Source: PVC group bacterium (GTDB taxonomy: Bacteria > Verrucomicrobiota > Kiritimatiellia > SS1-B-03-39 > UBA6053). From it: a DNA stretch of 12,348 bases. Shown here in pieces: positions 1-6,270 of this stretch. The stretch spans positions 1 to 12,348 of the forward strand of contig PXAS01000340.1 in NCBI GenBank assembly GCA_003565815.1, in the 5' to 3' direction. The stretch's first letter is position 1; each line of letters starts with the position of its first letter. Below the pieces are notes generated by a model. That model saw only the letters and a list, made by a program, of their open reading frames with translations. It did no database searches and was not told the DNA's origin. Made by a program: the position numbers and the translations under genes.

Positions 1-35
1 ATCCGTGAGATATTTGCAAAGTAGGCGTGCAAGAT

Positions 36-117
36 CATGGAGCGAAAGGAATTGTCGGGAATCGAGGCATACCCATGCGGTCTGTCGAGTATTCCCGACA
101 ATTCCTTGCAGCCCATG
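36..117. repeat. Large imperfect inverted repeat (17-bp perfect stem)
   Basis: Bases 46-62 (AAGGAATTGTCGGGAAT) are the exact reverse complement of 91-107. Outside them, after a symmetric 5-base internal loop, CATGG at 36-40 pairs with CCATG at 113-117. Inside the 28-base loop a smaller GCAT/ATGC hairpin (67-70 with 75-78) and a CGA/TCG pair (63-65 with 85-87) can form. The element lies just past the 3' end of the minus-strand peroxiredoxin-like gene. It has no T-tract on either side, so it does not look like an intrinsic terminator. It could be a REP or MITE-like palindromic element, an RNA-processing hairpin, or the end of a gene beyond the window edge. The pairing is seen directly; the role is unknown. 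Confidence 0.75.
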
Positions 118-158
118 AGATTGTGCGGATTCAAGGCAAAGAGCTCACGGTTTCAGGT

Positions 159-740
159 TTACTTGAAAAAATATCCCGGCTCGTTTCCGGGGGTCCACTT
201 GATGTTACAACCGATGGACGGTTGTTGGTCCAGGGTGATTTCATGCCCGGAGAGCATGGCGTCGATGGCCGCGCGCAGGTCGGCCCCGGTCACGGGAATT
301 TCCGACCCCGGACGGCTGGAATCCAGTTGTCCGCGGTATTTCAGCCGATGGTTCTCGTCGAAAAGGAAAAAATCCGGGGTACAGGCCGCCGTATAGGCCT
401 TGGCCGTTTCCTGGGTTTTGTCATGGAGATAAGGAAAGTTGAAGCCCGCTTTTCGAGCTTGCTCCGCCAATTTTTCCGGGGCGTCACCGGGATGACTTTT
501 CACGTCATTGGCGCTAATCGCCAGGATTTTCAGGGAGGTTGGGCCGTAGTCTTCCCCCAATTTGGCGAGTTCCTCCTCGATGTGCACCACAAAAGGACAG
601 TGGGCGCAAATAAACATGATCAGCAAGGGGTCTCCATAATACGCCGAGCGGGAAATCACTTTCCCGCTGACGACATCCGGCAAATGAAAATCGGGAGCCG
701 GCGTGCCCAAAGGCAACATGGTGGATGCGGTTTTAACCAT
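159..740 (-). CDS. Peroxiredoxin-like thioredoxin-fold protein (AhpC/TSA, PRX_like1 type)
   Basis: A 193-residue protein of the AhpC/TSA thioredoxin-fold superfamily, probably a thiol oxidoreductase. The N-terminal LGTPAPDFHLPD is the usual peroxiredoxin entry. A CxxC site is seen as FICAHCPFV (Cys45, Cys48), followed by the cis-Pro segment ACTPDFFLFD (Cys120), YRGQLDSSRP near residue 135, and PSIGCNIKW (Cys178) near the C-terminus. This motif order fits the PRX_like1 subgroup, which more often has CNHC than the CAHC seen here. The physiological substrate is not known. Start: ATG at 740 has AAGGA 8 bases upstream and begins right before the conserved fold. An upstream in-frame ATG at 779 would add a 13-residue basic stretch with no counterpart in the family. 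The start overlaps the stop of the preceding small gene by 8 bases (ATGGTTAA), so translation is probably coupled. No signal peptide is visible, so it should be cytoplasmic. Confidence 0.9.
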   Translation of the reverse strand: MVKTASTMLPLGTPAPDFHLPDVVSGKVISRSAYYGDPLLIMFICAHCPFVVHIEEELAKLGEDYGPTSLKILAISANDVKSHPGDAPEKLAEQARKAGFNFPYLHDKTQETAKAYTAACTPDFFLFDENHRLKYRGQLDSSRPGSEIPVTGADLRAAIDAMLSGHEITLDQQPSIGCNIKWTPGNEPGYFFK

Positions 741-966
741 CTGTCTTTTCCTTGTTTGCGTGGGATTGAATTTTGACATCCGCTTTGCGATGACGTTTGT
801 GAAGCATGAACGCACCCAGGGCCAAAATCGGGAGGCCAATCGCCAGACCCAGCAAAAAGTGGGTGGCGTCACCGTGGTGCGGAGCCCCGGGATGTCCCGG
901 GTGCGCGGAAAGACGGCTTGCGAACGCGGAAAAACTCAGAAAGGAAAGCAAGGTTTTGTATTTCAT
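733..966 (-). CDS. Small His-rich single-span membrane or secreted protein
   Basis: A 77-residue protein that I cannot assign to a named family. Residues 1-21 look like a signal peptide (MKYK, hydrophobic SFLSFSAFASRLSA). The possible mature N-terminus is HPGHPGAPHHGDATH, with histidines at 22, 25, 30, 31 and 36. One membrane span follows (about 37-55, FLLGLAIGLPILALGAFML), then a basic tail (HKRHRKADVK). If the first segment is cleaved, the His cluster faces the periplasm and the tail the cytoplasm. The HPGH start resembles the N-terminus of HupE/UreJ-type nickel or cobalt permeases, but the protein has only one span, so it is not such a permease. Metal binding is an inference. The gene is coupled by an 8-base overlap to the downstream peroxiredoxin-like gene, which suggests a joint role in redox or metal handling. 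The ribosome binding site is weak (GATGAAG), but a possible promoter lies at 976-1003. Confidence 0.7.
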   Translation of the reverse strand: MKYKTLLSFLSFSAFASRLSAHPGHPGAPHHGDATHFLLGLAIGLPILALGAFMLHKRHRKADVKIQSHANKEKTDG

Positions 967-975
967 AAGATCTTC

Positions 976-1003
976 ATCGTACCGGGGAAGTGCGAATTGT
1001 CTA
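976..1003 (-). promoter_or_regulatory. Possible sigma-70-type promoter for the His-rich protein and peroxiredoxin-like genes
   Basis: On the minus strand, TAGACA (998-1003, 5 of 6 matches to TTGACA) is followed after 16 bases by TACGAT (976-981, 4 of 6 to TATAAT). The ATG at 966 begins 9 bases after the -10-like hexamer. It lies in the 82-base gap after the cysteine desulfurase stop, so the two downstream genes could be transcribed on their own. A perfect CTTTGCAAAG palindrome sits just upstream at 1020-1029. Sequence match only. Confidence 0.4.
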
Positions 1004-1048
1004 CCTGAAACCTTGAGAACTTTGCAAAGAAAACCGGCGGGGAGTGAT

Positions 1049-2179
1049 TCAGGTTTCCCGGAGTTTTTCGGCGCCCTTGGCCAAGGCCTGCGCGATTTGC
1101 CGAACGTCGGCGGGCGTGCTGGGCATGCCCAGGCTGATGCGAATGCTCCGGGCCGCGGTCTCGGGGTCCACGCCCATGGCTTGGAGCACGTGGCTGGGTT
1201 TTTCCTGTAAAGAAGCGCAGGCACTTCCCGAACTGGCGACAATACCCGAAAGCTGCGCAAGCCATTTTCCCCGAAGGCCCGGACAGCTGAACATGGACGT
1301 GCCGGGGATGCGTTCGGCCTCCGCACTTTGAATGACCACCCCCGGGATTCGTCTTCGGACCTCGCTCTCCAGCTGGGTGGTTAATTTCTGCAAATGTGCC
1401 CGGCGGACATTGACCTCTCGTGCCGCCAGATCCGCCGCCAATCCAAATCCGGCGATCGCGGGCACGTTCTCCGTCCCGCTCCGCAATCCGTTTTCCTGCC
1501 CGCCGCCGCGCAGCAGGGGAGACAAGGCCAAGCCCCGGCGCTTGTACAAGGCGCCAATGCCTTTGGGACCATAACATTTGTGGGCGGAGAAACACGCGAA
1601 ATCCACCTGCTCCGTATGTACGGAAAAGGGGACTTTGCCCAACAACTGCGTCATATCGCAAAAGACCAGTGCCCCGGCGGCATGCGCCCGTTTGACCACT
1701 TCCGCGATGTTTTGACGAACCCCCGTCTCGTTGTTGGCCGCCATCACGCAAACCAAAGCCGTGGGGGACGCCAGTGCTTCCGACAGAGCCTCCAAATCAA
1801 GCCGACCCCGTCCATCCACCGGGATTTCAATCCACTCCGCGCCTGCGGACGCGCATGCTTCCGCGGGCATACACACGGCGGGATGTTCGATCGCGGAGGT
1901 CAAAATTCGCGGACGCTCCCGCATCAAGCGCTCCATGACCCCAAAAATCGCCATGTTGCAAGCCTCCGTCGCCCCGGAGGTAAAGATCACCTCATCCGGA
2001 AAAGCCCCGGCGGCCCGGGCCATCTGTTCCCGGGCCAAATCAATTGCCCCCCGCGCGGTCCGGCCAAACAAAGAAGCCCGATTGCTCGGATTGCCAAAAT
2101 CCTCGCAAAGCATCCGGGTCATCAACCGCGCCGCATCAGGCAAACAAGGAGTCGTCGCATTGTAATCCGCATAGATCAT
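1049..2179 (-). CDS. Cysteine desulfurase, NifS/IscS class (PLP-dependent)
   Basis: A 376-residue fold-type I PLP enzyme that should remove sulfur from L-cysteine to give alanine and an enzyme persulfide for Fe-S cluster or thiolation pathways. Visible landmarks are the N-terminal YADYNATTP, TSGATEACNMAI (68-78), IEHP with His99 (stacks on PLP), NNETG (149-153), CDMTQ with Asp175 and Gln178, SAHKCYGPKGIG with the Schiff-base Lys201, RSGTENVP (233-240), and SSGSACASLQEKPSHVL with the catalytic Cys321. The spacing from Cys321 to PSHVL matches the long flexible active-site loop of the NifS/IscS group, not the short loop of SufS. Length is slightly short of IscS. The start has a good Shine-Dalgarno (AAGGTG, 4 bases before ATG). 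No scaffold gene (iscU, nifU) or IscR-type regulator lies next to it, so nifS versus iscS cannot be settled. Confidence 0.93.
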   Translation of the reverse strand: MIYADYNATTPCLPDAARLMTRMLCEDFGNPSNRASLFGRTARGAIDLAREQMARAAGAFPDEVIFTSGATEACNMAIFGVMERLMRERPRILTSAIEHPAVCMPAEACASAGAEWIEIPVDGRGRLDLEALSEALASPTALVCVMAANNETGVRQNIAEVVKRAHAAGALVFCDMTQLLGKVPFSVHTEQVDFACFSAHKCYGPKGIGALYKRRGLALSPLLRGGGQENGLRSGTENVPAIAGFGLAADLAAREVNVRRAHLQKLTTQLESEVRRRIPGVVIQSAEAERIPGTSMFSCPGLRGKWLAQLSGIVASSGSACASLQEKPSHVLQAMGVDPETAARSIRISLGMPSTPADVRQIAQALAKGAEKLRET

Positions 2180-2206
2180 TCCCCACCTTAATCAAAAATC
2201 CAAGTC

Positions 2207-2248
2207 TTTGGCAAGCCAAACCACACCAAACATTGCAACAGGTGCAAT
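2207..2248. promoter_or_regulatory. Two palindromes in the divergent spacer between desulfurase and transposase genes
   Basis: In the 118-base divergent spacer, TTTGGC-AA-GCCAAA (2207-2220) is a perfect 6-2-6 dyad located 28 bases upstream of the desulfurase start. ATTGCA-ACAGG-TGCAAT (2232-2248) is a perfect 6-bp hairpin. CAAGCCA at 2212-2218 can also pair with TGGCTTG at 2258-2264. These could be a regulator site for the desulfurase or a structured DNA end recognised by the transposase. I see no convincing promoter hexamer pair on either strand of this spacer. Confidence 0.35.
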
Positions 2249-2297
2249 ATGGCTTTATGGCTTGACGGTGGCGCGGGGTTTGTGGTAGGGGTTGGGG

Positions 2298-3461
2298 ATG
2301 AAACGAAGTGAAAATGATGCTTTTTACAAGATGTCCACGATTTGGGCGGGGGTGGGCCCCGACCGCAAACGGGGCTTACGCATTCTTCCGAGGGAAGGGG
2401 GGTATTTTGTGCATGTCACCAGTCGGACCACGCAACAGAAGTTTTTGCTGGGGGATCAGGAGAAGCGGGTTTTGCTGGACTTGGTGCGGAAATGGGCGGA
2501 TTTTTCGGGGATTTCCGTGATTACCCACTGTTTGATGGACAATCATTTCCATTTGTTGTTGTGGGTGCCGGAAAGGACGGAGGTGGCGTATGTGGAGGTA
2601 TTGCGTCGCCTGAAAGGGGTGTGGCCGTCCAAAAAAGTTGAATATTGGCAGGCGTTTTATGAGAATCAGGGGGATGAACGGAAGACATCCATGCTCAAGG
2701 CCCAGACGGAGCGGATGTGTGATTTGCCGGCGTTTATGCGGATCGTGAAGCAAAGTTTTTCCTCTTGGTACAATCGACGGCATTCGGTGAAAGGAAATTT
2801 TTGGGAAGGGCGCTATCGGAGCGTGGTGGTGGAGAATACGCCTCTGGCGCTGATGTCGGTGGCGGCGTATGTGGATCTGAATCCTTTGCGGGCGAATCTC
2901 TGCGAGGATCCGTTGACCTATCGGTGGTGTGGGTACGGCGAAGCCTGCGGGGGCGGGGCGTTGGCCCGCGCGGGGTTGGACATGCTGGTGCGTCTTTCCC
3001 GGGGACATCAGCCGGCGGCGGCATTGCATGTGCGGCGGGGTCAATTGAACCGGCAAATGCATTGGAAACAAGTGGCGGGAGCTCTGCATGCGGAGCAGCG
3101 GCAAAGGGCGGCGCCGAAAGGATGGCCGGAGGTGCAGGCGGCGTATCGCATCTGGTTGGTACACAAGGGAACTTCGCAAAAAGATAATCCGAGAGCCAAG
3201 CGCGCCTTCCAAGAACGGAAGGGGTTTGATCCGGTGCAAGTGGTCGCGGAATTCGAACGACGGGGGGAGGTGCCCATGGCAATCTTCTTACATCAACGCA
3301 TGCGGTATTTCACCCGTGGGGTCGCGATCGGCGGACAGGAATATTTGGAGACGCTGTTGAAAGAGTTCAGGGGTTGTTTTGGTCCGAAGCGGACAAAAGC
3401 GGGCCGAACCATGAAGGGCGGTTGCTGGCCGGGAATGCAAACCATGCGGCAGGTGGAGTAA
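2298..3461 (+). CDS. REP-associated tyrosine transposase (RAYT, HUH Y1 family)
   Basis: A protein of about 387 residues with the Y1_Tnp (HUH) fold. Counting from the ATG at 2298, the metal-binding HUH motif is HCLMDNHFHLLLWVP (His83, His85) and the likely nucleophile is Tyr158 in SSWYNRRHSVKGNFWEGRY. Next comes the family signature YVDLNPLRANL (about 191-201) and LTYRWCGYGEA. A further 170 or so residues end in RYFTRGVAIGGQEYLE and FGPKRTKAG, a C-terminal module I associate with long members in Verrucomicrobiota and Planctomycetota. Such enzymes nick single-stranded DNA at REP-like hairpins. No insertion-sequence ends, target duplication or second transposase are seen, as expected for a solitary, possibly domesticated RAYT. 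ATG 2298 was chosen over the TTG at 2292; a GGTAGGGG stretch lies upstream. An ATG at 2331 is possible. Its stop lies 4 bases before the next gene. Confidence 0.9.
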   Translation: MKRSENDAFYKMSTIWAGVGPDRKRGLRILPREGGYFVHVTSRTTQQKFLLGDQEKRVLLDLVRKWADFSGISVITHCLMDNHFHLLLWVPERTEVAYVEVLRRLKGVWPSKKVEYWQAFYENQGDERKTSMLKAQTERMCDLPAFMRIVKQSFSSWYNRRHSVKGNFWEGRYRSVVVENTPLALMSVAAYVDLNPLRANLCEDPLTYRWCGYGEACGGGALARAGLDMLVRLSRGHQPAAALHVRRGQLNRQMHWKQVAGALHAEQRQRAAPKGWPEVQAAYRIWLVHKGTSQKDNPRAKRAFQERKGFDPVQVVAEFERRGEVPMAIFLHQRMRYFTRGVAIGGQEYLETLLKEFRGCFGPKRTKAGRTMKGGCWPGMQTMRQVE

Positions 3462-3465
3462 ACAC

Positions 3466-4272
3466 ATGGCAAACCCCGCGCCGGACTGGCGAAAAACCGT
3501 TCATTTGATTCAGCAATTGTCCCTTCCCAAAGGCCGGGAACAGCTCGGCTTGTTTACGTTGGAGGGATACCGAAGCATGGAACGGGCCCTGCGAAACGGG
3601 GCCCCCCTGGAAGAAGTGCTGGTGGGACAAGATTGCGTTGATTCGCCCAATCAGCGCCAGGGTCGGATTGTCAGGGAAGTCGAGGCATTGGGCGTCCCGC
3701 TGCGGGTGGCTCCGATTGAGGAGTTGCGACGGATGACGGGCGGGAGGGGGTTGGGCAATGTGTTCGCGGTGATGCGTCAGCCGCCGCCTCCAAGTTGGGA
3801 GGATGTTTTTTCGGGGGAGGGTCGCAAGTTGGTGGTGGTGGGCTGGAACCTGGGAGATCCGGGGAATACGGGCGCGGTGATCCGTAGCGCCCTGGCAGCG
3901 GGCGCGTCGGCCTTTTTGGCGGTTGGCAGCACCGATCCCTGGCATCCCAAATCGGTGCGCACCAGCATGGGCAGTTTATTTGCAATTCCCATACGCCGGA
4001 CATCGAAAGAAGATTGGATTGATGAATTTCACGGGATGGATGTCGAAACTTTTGCCACGGTTTGTCGTGACGCGGAACCTTTGCCGTCGGTTCGTCCGCA
4101 TGGGGACCGACTGGCCTTGGTGATGGGAGGTGAAGCCTTCGGATTGCCCGATGGCACGGCCAATCGTCTGAAGCGCCGGGTTACGATTCCCATGCCTTCG
4201 GGGGTGGATTCGTATTCGATCAATGCGGCCACGGCGGTATTGGCCTATACGTTGATGCAAATCGATTGTTAA
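3466..4272 (+). CDS. SpoU/TrmH-family RNA 2'-O-methyltransferase
   Basis: A 268-residue SPOUT-class methyltransferase that should transfer a methyl group from S-adenosylmethionine to a ribose 2'-OH of rRNA or tRNA. Residues 29-105 form the substrate-binding domain (LFTLEGYRSMERALRNGAPL, ending GLGNVFAVM). The catalytic domain has motif 1 WNLGDPGNTGAVIRSALAAG (127-146, likely catalytic Arg140), motif 2 LVMGGEAFGLPD (218-229) and motif 3 IPMPSGVDSYSINAA (241-255). Motif 3 departs from the common SLN signature: Ser251 stands where the conserved Asn is usual, and motif 2 has GGE in place of GNE. The target nucleotide cannot be told. AGGTGGAG at 3451-3458, 7 bases before ATG, serves as ribosome binding site and lies within the transposase gene, so the pair is probably co-transcribed. 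Confidence 0.9.
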   Translation: MANPAPDWRKTVHLIQQLSLPKGREQLGLFTLEGYRSMERALRNGAPLEEVLVGQDCVDSPNQRQGRIVREVEALGVPLRVAPIEELRRMTGGRGLGNVFAVMRQPPPPSWEDVFSGEGRKLVVVGWNLGDPGNTGAVIRSALAAGASAFLAVGSTDPWHPKSVRTSMGSLFAIPIRRTSKEDWIDEFHGMDVETFATVCRDAEPLPSVRPHGDRLALVMGGEAFGLPDGTANRLKRRVTIPMPSGVDSYSINAATAVLAYTLMQIDC

Positions 4273-4275
4273 AAC

Positions 4276-4295
4276 ATATCGACAAATAACGATAT
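4276..4295. promoter_or_regulatory. Candidate ArsR-type operator (ATATCG-N8-CGATAT)
   Basis: A perfect 6-8-6 dyad, ATATCG (4276-4281) and CGATAT (4290-4295), sits 22 bases upstream of the ArsR-family start in the 45-base spacer. AT-rich dyads directly in front of arsR-type genes are usual autoregulatory operators. TTAAAA or TTGTTA just upstream could act as -35, with the dyad overlapping the -10 region, so binding would block transcription. The dyad is seen; its role as operator is inferred. Confidence 0.6.
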
Positions 4296-4317
4296 TTGAG
4301 TTATCTATGATGCCATC

Positions 4318-4632
4318 ATGACGGAACAAACCTTGACACCCGAATCTTTTACCCGTGCCGCCGAATGTCTGCGCACCTTGTCCCATCCGGTTCGTCTGCA
4401 AATGGTGGAGATGTTGTTGCACGGAAAATACACGGTCACGGAATTGGCGGAGGCCTGCGGTGTTTTGCAGCACGTGGCCTCCGAACATTTGCGGCTCATG
4501 CAGCATTGTCAGCTGCTGGACCGCGAGCGGGAAGGACGAAAAACCTATTATTTTGTGGCCGAGCCCGGTTTGGCATCCATTATGAATTGTATCCGTACCC
4601 GATTTTCCGAACCCAATTTGAAATCATCATGA
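4318..4632 (+). CDS. ArsR/SmtB-family winged-helix repressor
   Basis: A 104-residue dimeric-type winged-helix DNA-binding protein. The fold begins with CLRTLSHPVRLQMVEMLL (17-34), followed by YTVTELAEACGV and the recognition helix around VLQHVASEHLRLMQ (49-62). The wing DREREGRKTYYFVAEP spans about 68-83. Cysteines are at 17, 47, 64 and 91. There is no canonical arsenic or zinc CxC motif in helix 3 (only a single Cys47), so the ligand cannot be predicted as a metal. ArsR proteins release DNA on binding a ligand or on thiol modification. The start has no Shine-Dalgarno. TATGAT lies 6 bases before ATG, so a leaderless transcript is possible. The stop overlaps the adenosyltransferase start (ATGA), and a dyad lies upstream, so it probably regulates itself and that enzyme. 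Confidence 0.9.
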   Translation: MTEQTLTPESFTRAAECLRTLSHPVRLQMVEMLLHGKYTVTELAEACGVLQHVASEHLRLMQHCQLLDREREGRKTYYFVAEPGLASIMNCIRTRFSEPNLKSS

Positions 4633-5186
4633 GCATTACCACCCGCAGAGGCGATCAAGGCCGTACCCAACTTTATTCAGGACAAGACGTTTCCAAAAGT
4701 GATTTGCCGCCTGCGGCGGTGGGGGCACTGGACGAGGCGGTCAGTGTCTTGGGCATTGCCCGCAGTTTGACGGAGGACGCAGATTTGCGCGCGCGTATTC
4801 TGGAATTGCAACGTGCGTGTTTTCGCGTGGGCGCCGAGTTGGCCACGCATCCCGATTCGATCCATCGTATCAAAGAACGGGTGGATGCCGATTTCCTGGC
4901 GATACTGGACGCGGAACGGGATCGCCTGGAGTCCGTGGTGCCCATGCCCAAGGGCTTTGTGATTCCGGGCGGGACGCCTTTGGCCGCGCATTTGGATCAC
5001 GCCCGCACAATCTTTCGGCGTTGCGAGCGCGTGGCCGTGGAAATGTGGGAAAAAGGTTTTCTGCAAAATGAGTTGGTTTTGAAATGGTTGAACCGCGCAT
5101 CGGACTTGTTATGGCTTTTTGCGCGCCAAGTTGAAGGCGATCAAGTGGAGCCCGCAAAAGCCGCCTCTGCGCCCAAAAAAGGGTGA
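4629..5186 (+). CDS. Cob(I)alamin adenosyltransferase, PduO/CobO-2 type
   Basis: A 185-residue PduO-type ATP:corrinoid adenosyltransferase, which moves the adenosyl group of ATP to reduced cobalamin to make coenzyme B12. The N-terminal ATP loop is TRRGDQGRTQLYSGQDVSKS (4-23), followed by GALDEAVSVLG (32-42). The corrinoid and catalytic helices carry FVIPGGTPLAAHLDHART (110-127), RRCER (130-134) and WLNRASDLLWLFAR (153-166), close to the family's LNRLSD signature. Length is usual, with a short Pro/Ala/Lys tail. The start overlaps the ArsR stop by ATGA, so translation is coupled. The gene is named from motifs alone; no other cobalamin gene or B12-dependent enzyme is in the window. Its stop lies 10 bases from the stop of the convergent oxidoreductase gene, with no terminator between them. 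Confidence 0.92.
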   Translation: MSITTRRGDQGRTQLYSGQDVSKSDLPPAAVGALDEAVSVLGIARSLTEDADLRARILELQRACFRVGAELATHPDSIHRIKERVDADFLAILDAERDRLESVVPMPKGFVIPGGTPLAAHLDHARTIFRRCERVAVEMWEKGFLQNELVLKWLNRASDLLWLFARQVEGDQVEPAKAASAPKKG

Positions 5187-5196
5187 TCCGGCATCG

Positions 5197-6168
5197 TCAG
5201 CCCAGAAGATTCAGTTTCCCTGATCGTGATGAATCCGGGACGGGGGGATTGGCGTAATCGACGGGGGCGAACGGGCGGTCCGGTTCGAGCGCGGACACAA
5301 TGTCCAGCACGGTGGTGCTTTTCAGCCCTTCTTCTCCTGAACAGGCGTGGGGGACGCGGCCTGCAATGGCGTGGCCAAAATTTTCGATCAAGCCCCAATG
5401 GGTCCAAGGCAACGGCGGGAATTTTACGGGGTCTGTCCCCGATGGGGTGGTCACGATGGCGGACCCGCCTTTGAGGTCATCAATCAAAATGGACCCTTTG
5501 GTTCCCGTCAGCTTGACCTGTTCGGGTGCGCCGGGTTGCTCTTTCCATCCGAGGTTCATGCGCAAAGCGGACCCGGAATGAGAGACGGCGTGAAGGACAA
5601 GGCCTTTTTCGACGGTTTCGGTCCGGACCCGGTCAAGCTCGCCCGCAAAAAAGTGAACGAGATCCAGCCGGTGACTGGGTGGAAATTGGTCATTGAGCCA
5701 GATTTCCCGCAGTTCGCCAATGCGGTCCTGTTCCACCCACGTCCTGGCGGCAAGAATGGAGGGGTAGCCGCGCCGATAATAGGCGACGGCAAGGTCGACC
5801 CCATTGGCTTTGCATGCCGCGACCATCTCCCGACATTCCCGGGTGTGCATGGCCATGGGTTTCTCGACGAGAACATGTTTGCCGGCTTCGGCGGCGGAAA
5901 TGGTTTGGGCGGCGTGAACCCCGGGGGGCGTGGCGATGTACACCGCATTGATTTCGGGAATTTCGAGCAAGTCTTTTAAGTCGGGCACGAATTTTCCGGC
6001 ATGCCGGCGGGCAAAGTCGGCACCTTTGGCGGCATCGCGCCGGGTGAGGGCGAGGAGTTGGTGCCCGGGAAGCTGATAGAGGGGCGGGCCGGATTTGCGT
6101 TCGCAGACATCGCCGGCGCCGACCAGGCCCCAGCGTACAGTGGAATGGGGAAGGGGAGAGCGTGTCAT
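5197..6168 (-). CDS. Gfo/Idh/MocA-family NAD(P)-dependent oxidoreductase
   Basis: A 323-residue protein of the Gfo/Idh/MocA dehydrogenase family, which acts on sugars, inositols and related polyols; the substrate here is unknown. The N-terminal Rossmann domain has VRWGLVGAGDV (11-21), IPEINAVYIATPPGVHA (70-86) and the signature GKHVLVEKPMA (96-106) with Lys103. The C-terminal domain has LNDQFPPSHRLDLVHFFAGE (158-177). His166 and Asp169 fit the usual H..D segment, but the common GGG..D stretch before the histidine is absent, so the usual catalytic Asp appears to be missing. No signal peptide is seen. ATG 6168 was preferred over a TTG at 6204, because 6199-6204 reads as a perfect TTGACA on this strand and the family fold begins soon after. 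AAGG lies about 13 bases upstream, rather far for a Shine-Dalgarno. Confidence 0.88.
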   Translation of the reverse strand: MTRSPLPHSTVRWGLVGAGDVCERKSGPPLYQLPGHQLLALTRRDAAKGADFARRHAGKFVPDLKDLLEIPEINAVYIATPPGVHAAQTISAAEAGKHVLVEKPMAMHTRECREMVAACKANGVDLAVAYYRRGYPSILAARTWVEQDRIGELREIWLNDQFPPSHRLDLVHFFAGELDRVRTETVEKGLVLHAVSHSGSALRMNLGWKEQPGAPEQVKLTGTKGSILIDDLKGGSAIVTTPSGTDPVKFPPLPWTHWGLIENFGHAIAGRVPHACSGEEGLKSTTVLDIVSALEPDRPFAPVDYANPPVPDSSRSGKLNLLG

Positions 6169-6173
6169 GATGC

Positions 6174-6204
6174 ATTGAAGACCTTGATTTTGGCTGGTTG
6201 TCAA
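6174..6204 (-). promoter_or_regulatory. Possible promoter of the MocA-type gene
   Basis: On the minus strand a perfect TTGACA (6199-6204) is followed after 19 bases by TTCAAT (6174-6179, 4 of 6 to TATAAT), which ends 5 bases before the ATG at 6168. The spacer is longer than ideal. If used, transcription would start at or near the start codon. Confidence 0.35.
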
Positions 6205-6270
6205 TCAAATTTACCCGCATGATGCCGTGGCACCCATTTGCCGACGAGCCTTGAATGCCCCTTTTATCGC

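Noticed and set aside
27..776. Long plus-strand open frame of 249 codons
   Set aside because: It lies antisense to the peroxiredoxin-like gene, whose motifs are unmistakable, and its protein shows no family features.
733..966. Small His-rich protein as a HupE/UreJ nickel permease or a CbtB-type cobalt transporter subunit
   Set aside because: HupE has several spans, and CbtB has its histidines at the C-terminus; only the HPGH start is alike.
13..1029. TTTGCAAAG at 13-21 and again at 1021-1029 as a regulatory repeat
   Set aside because: A 9-base near-palindrome occurring twice with no shared flanks is weak evidence, and the left copy has no visible gene context.
2275..2378. G-rich runs around the transposase start as a G-quadruplex
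   Set aside because: Only three runs occur upstream of the start and the fourth inside the gene needs a 14-base loop; the pattern fits general G-richness of the coding strand.
2376..3239. Minus-strand open frame of 287 codons
   Set aside because: Antisense shadow of the REP transposase; His/Pro/Arg-rich composition typical of reverse-frame translation.
5187..5196. Terminator between the adenosyltransferase and the MocA gene
   Set aside because: Only 10 bases separate the two stops and no stem followed by a T-tract is present.
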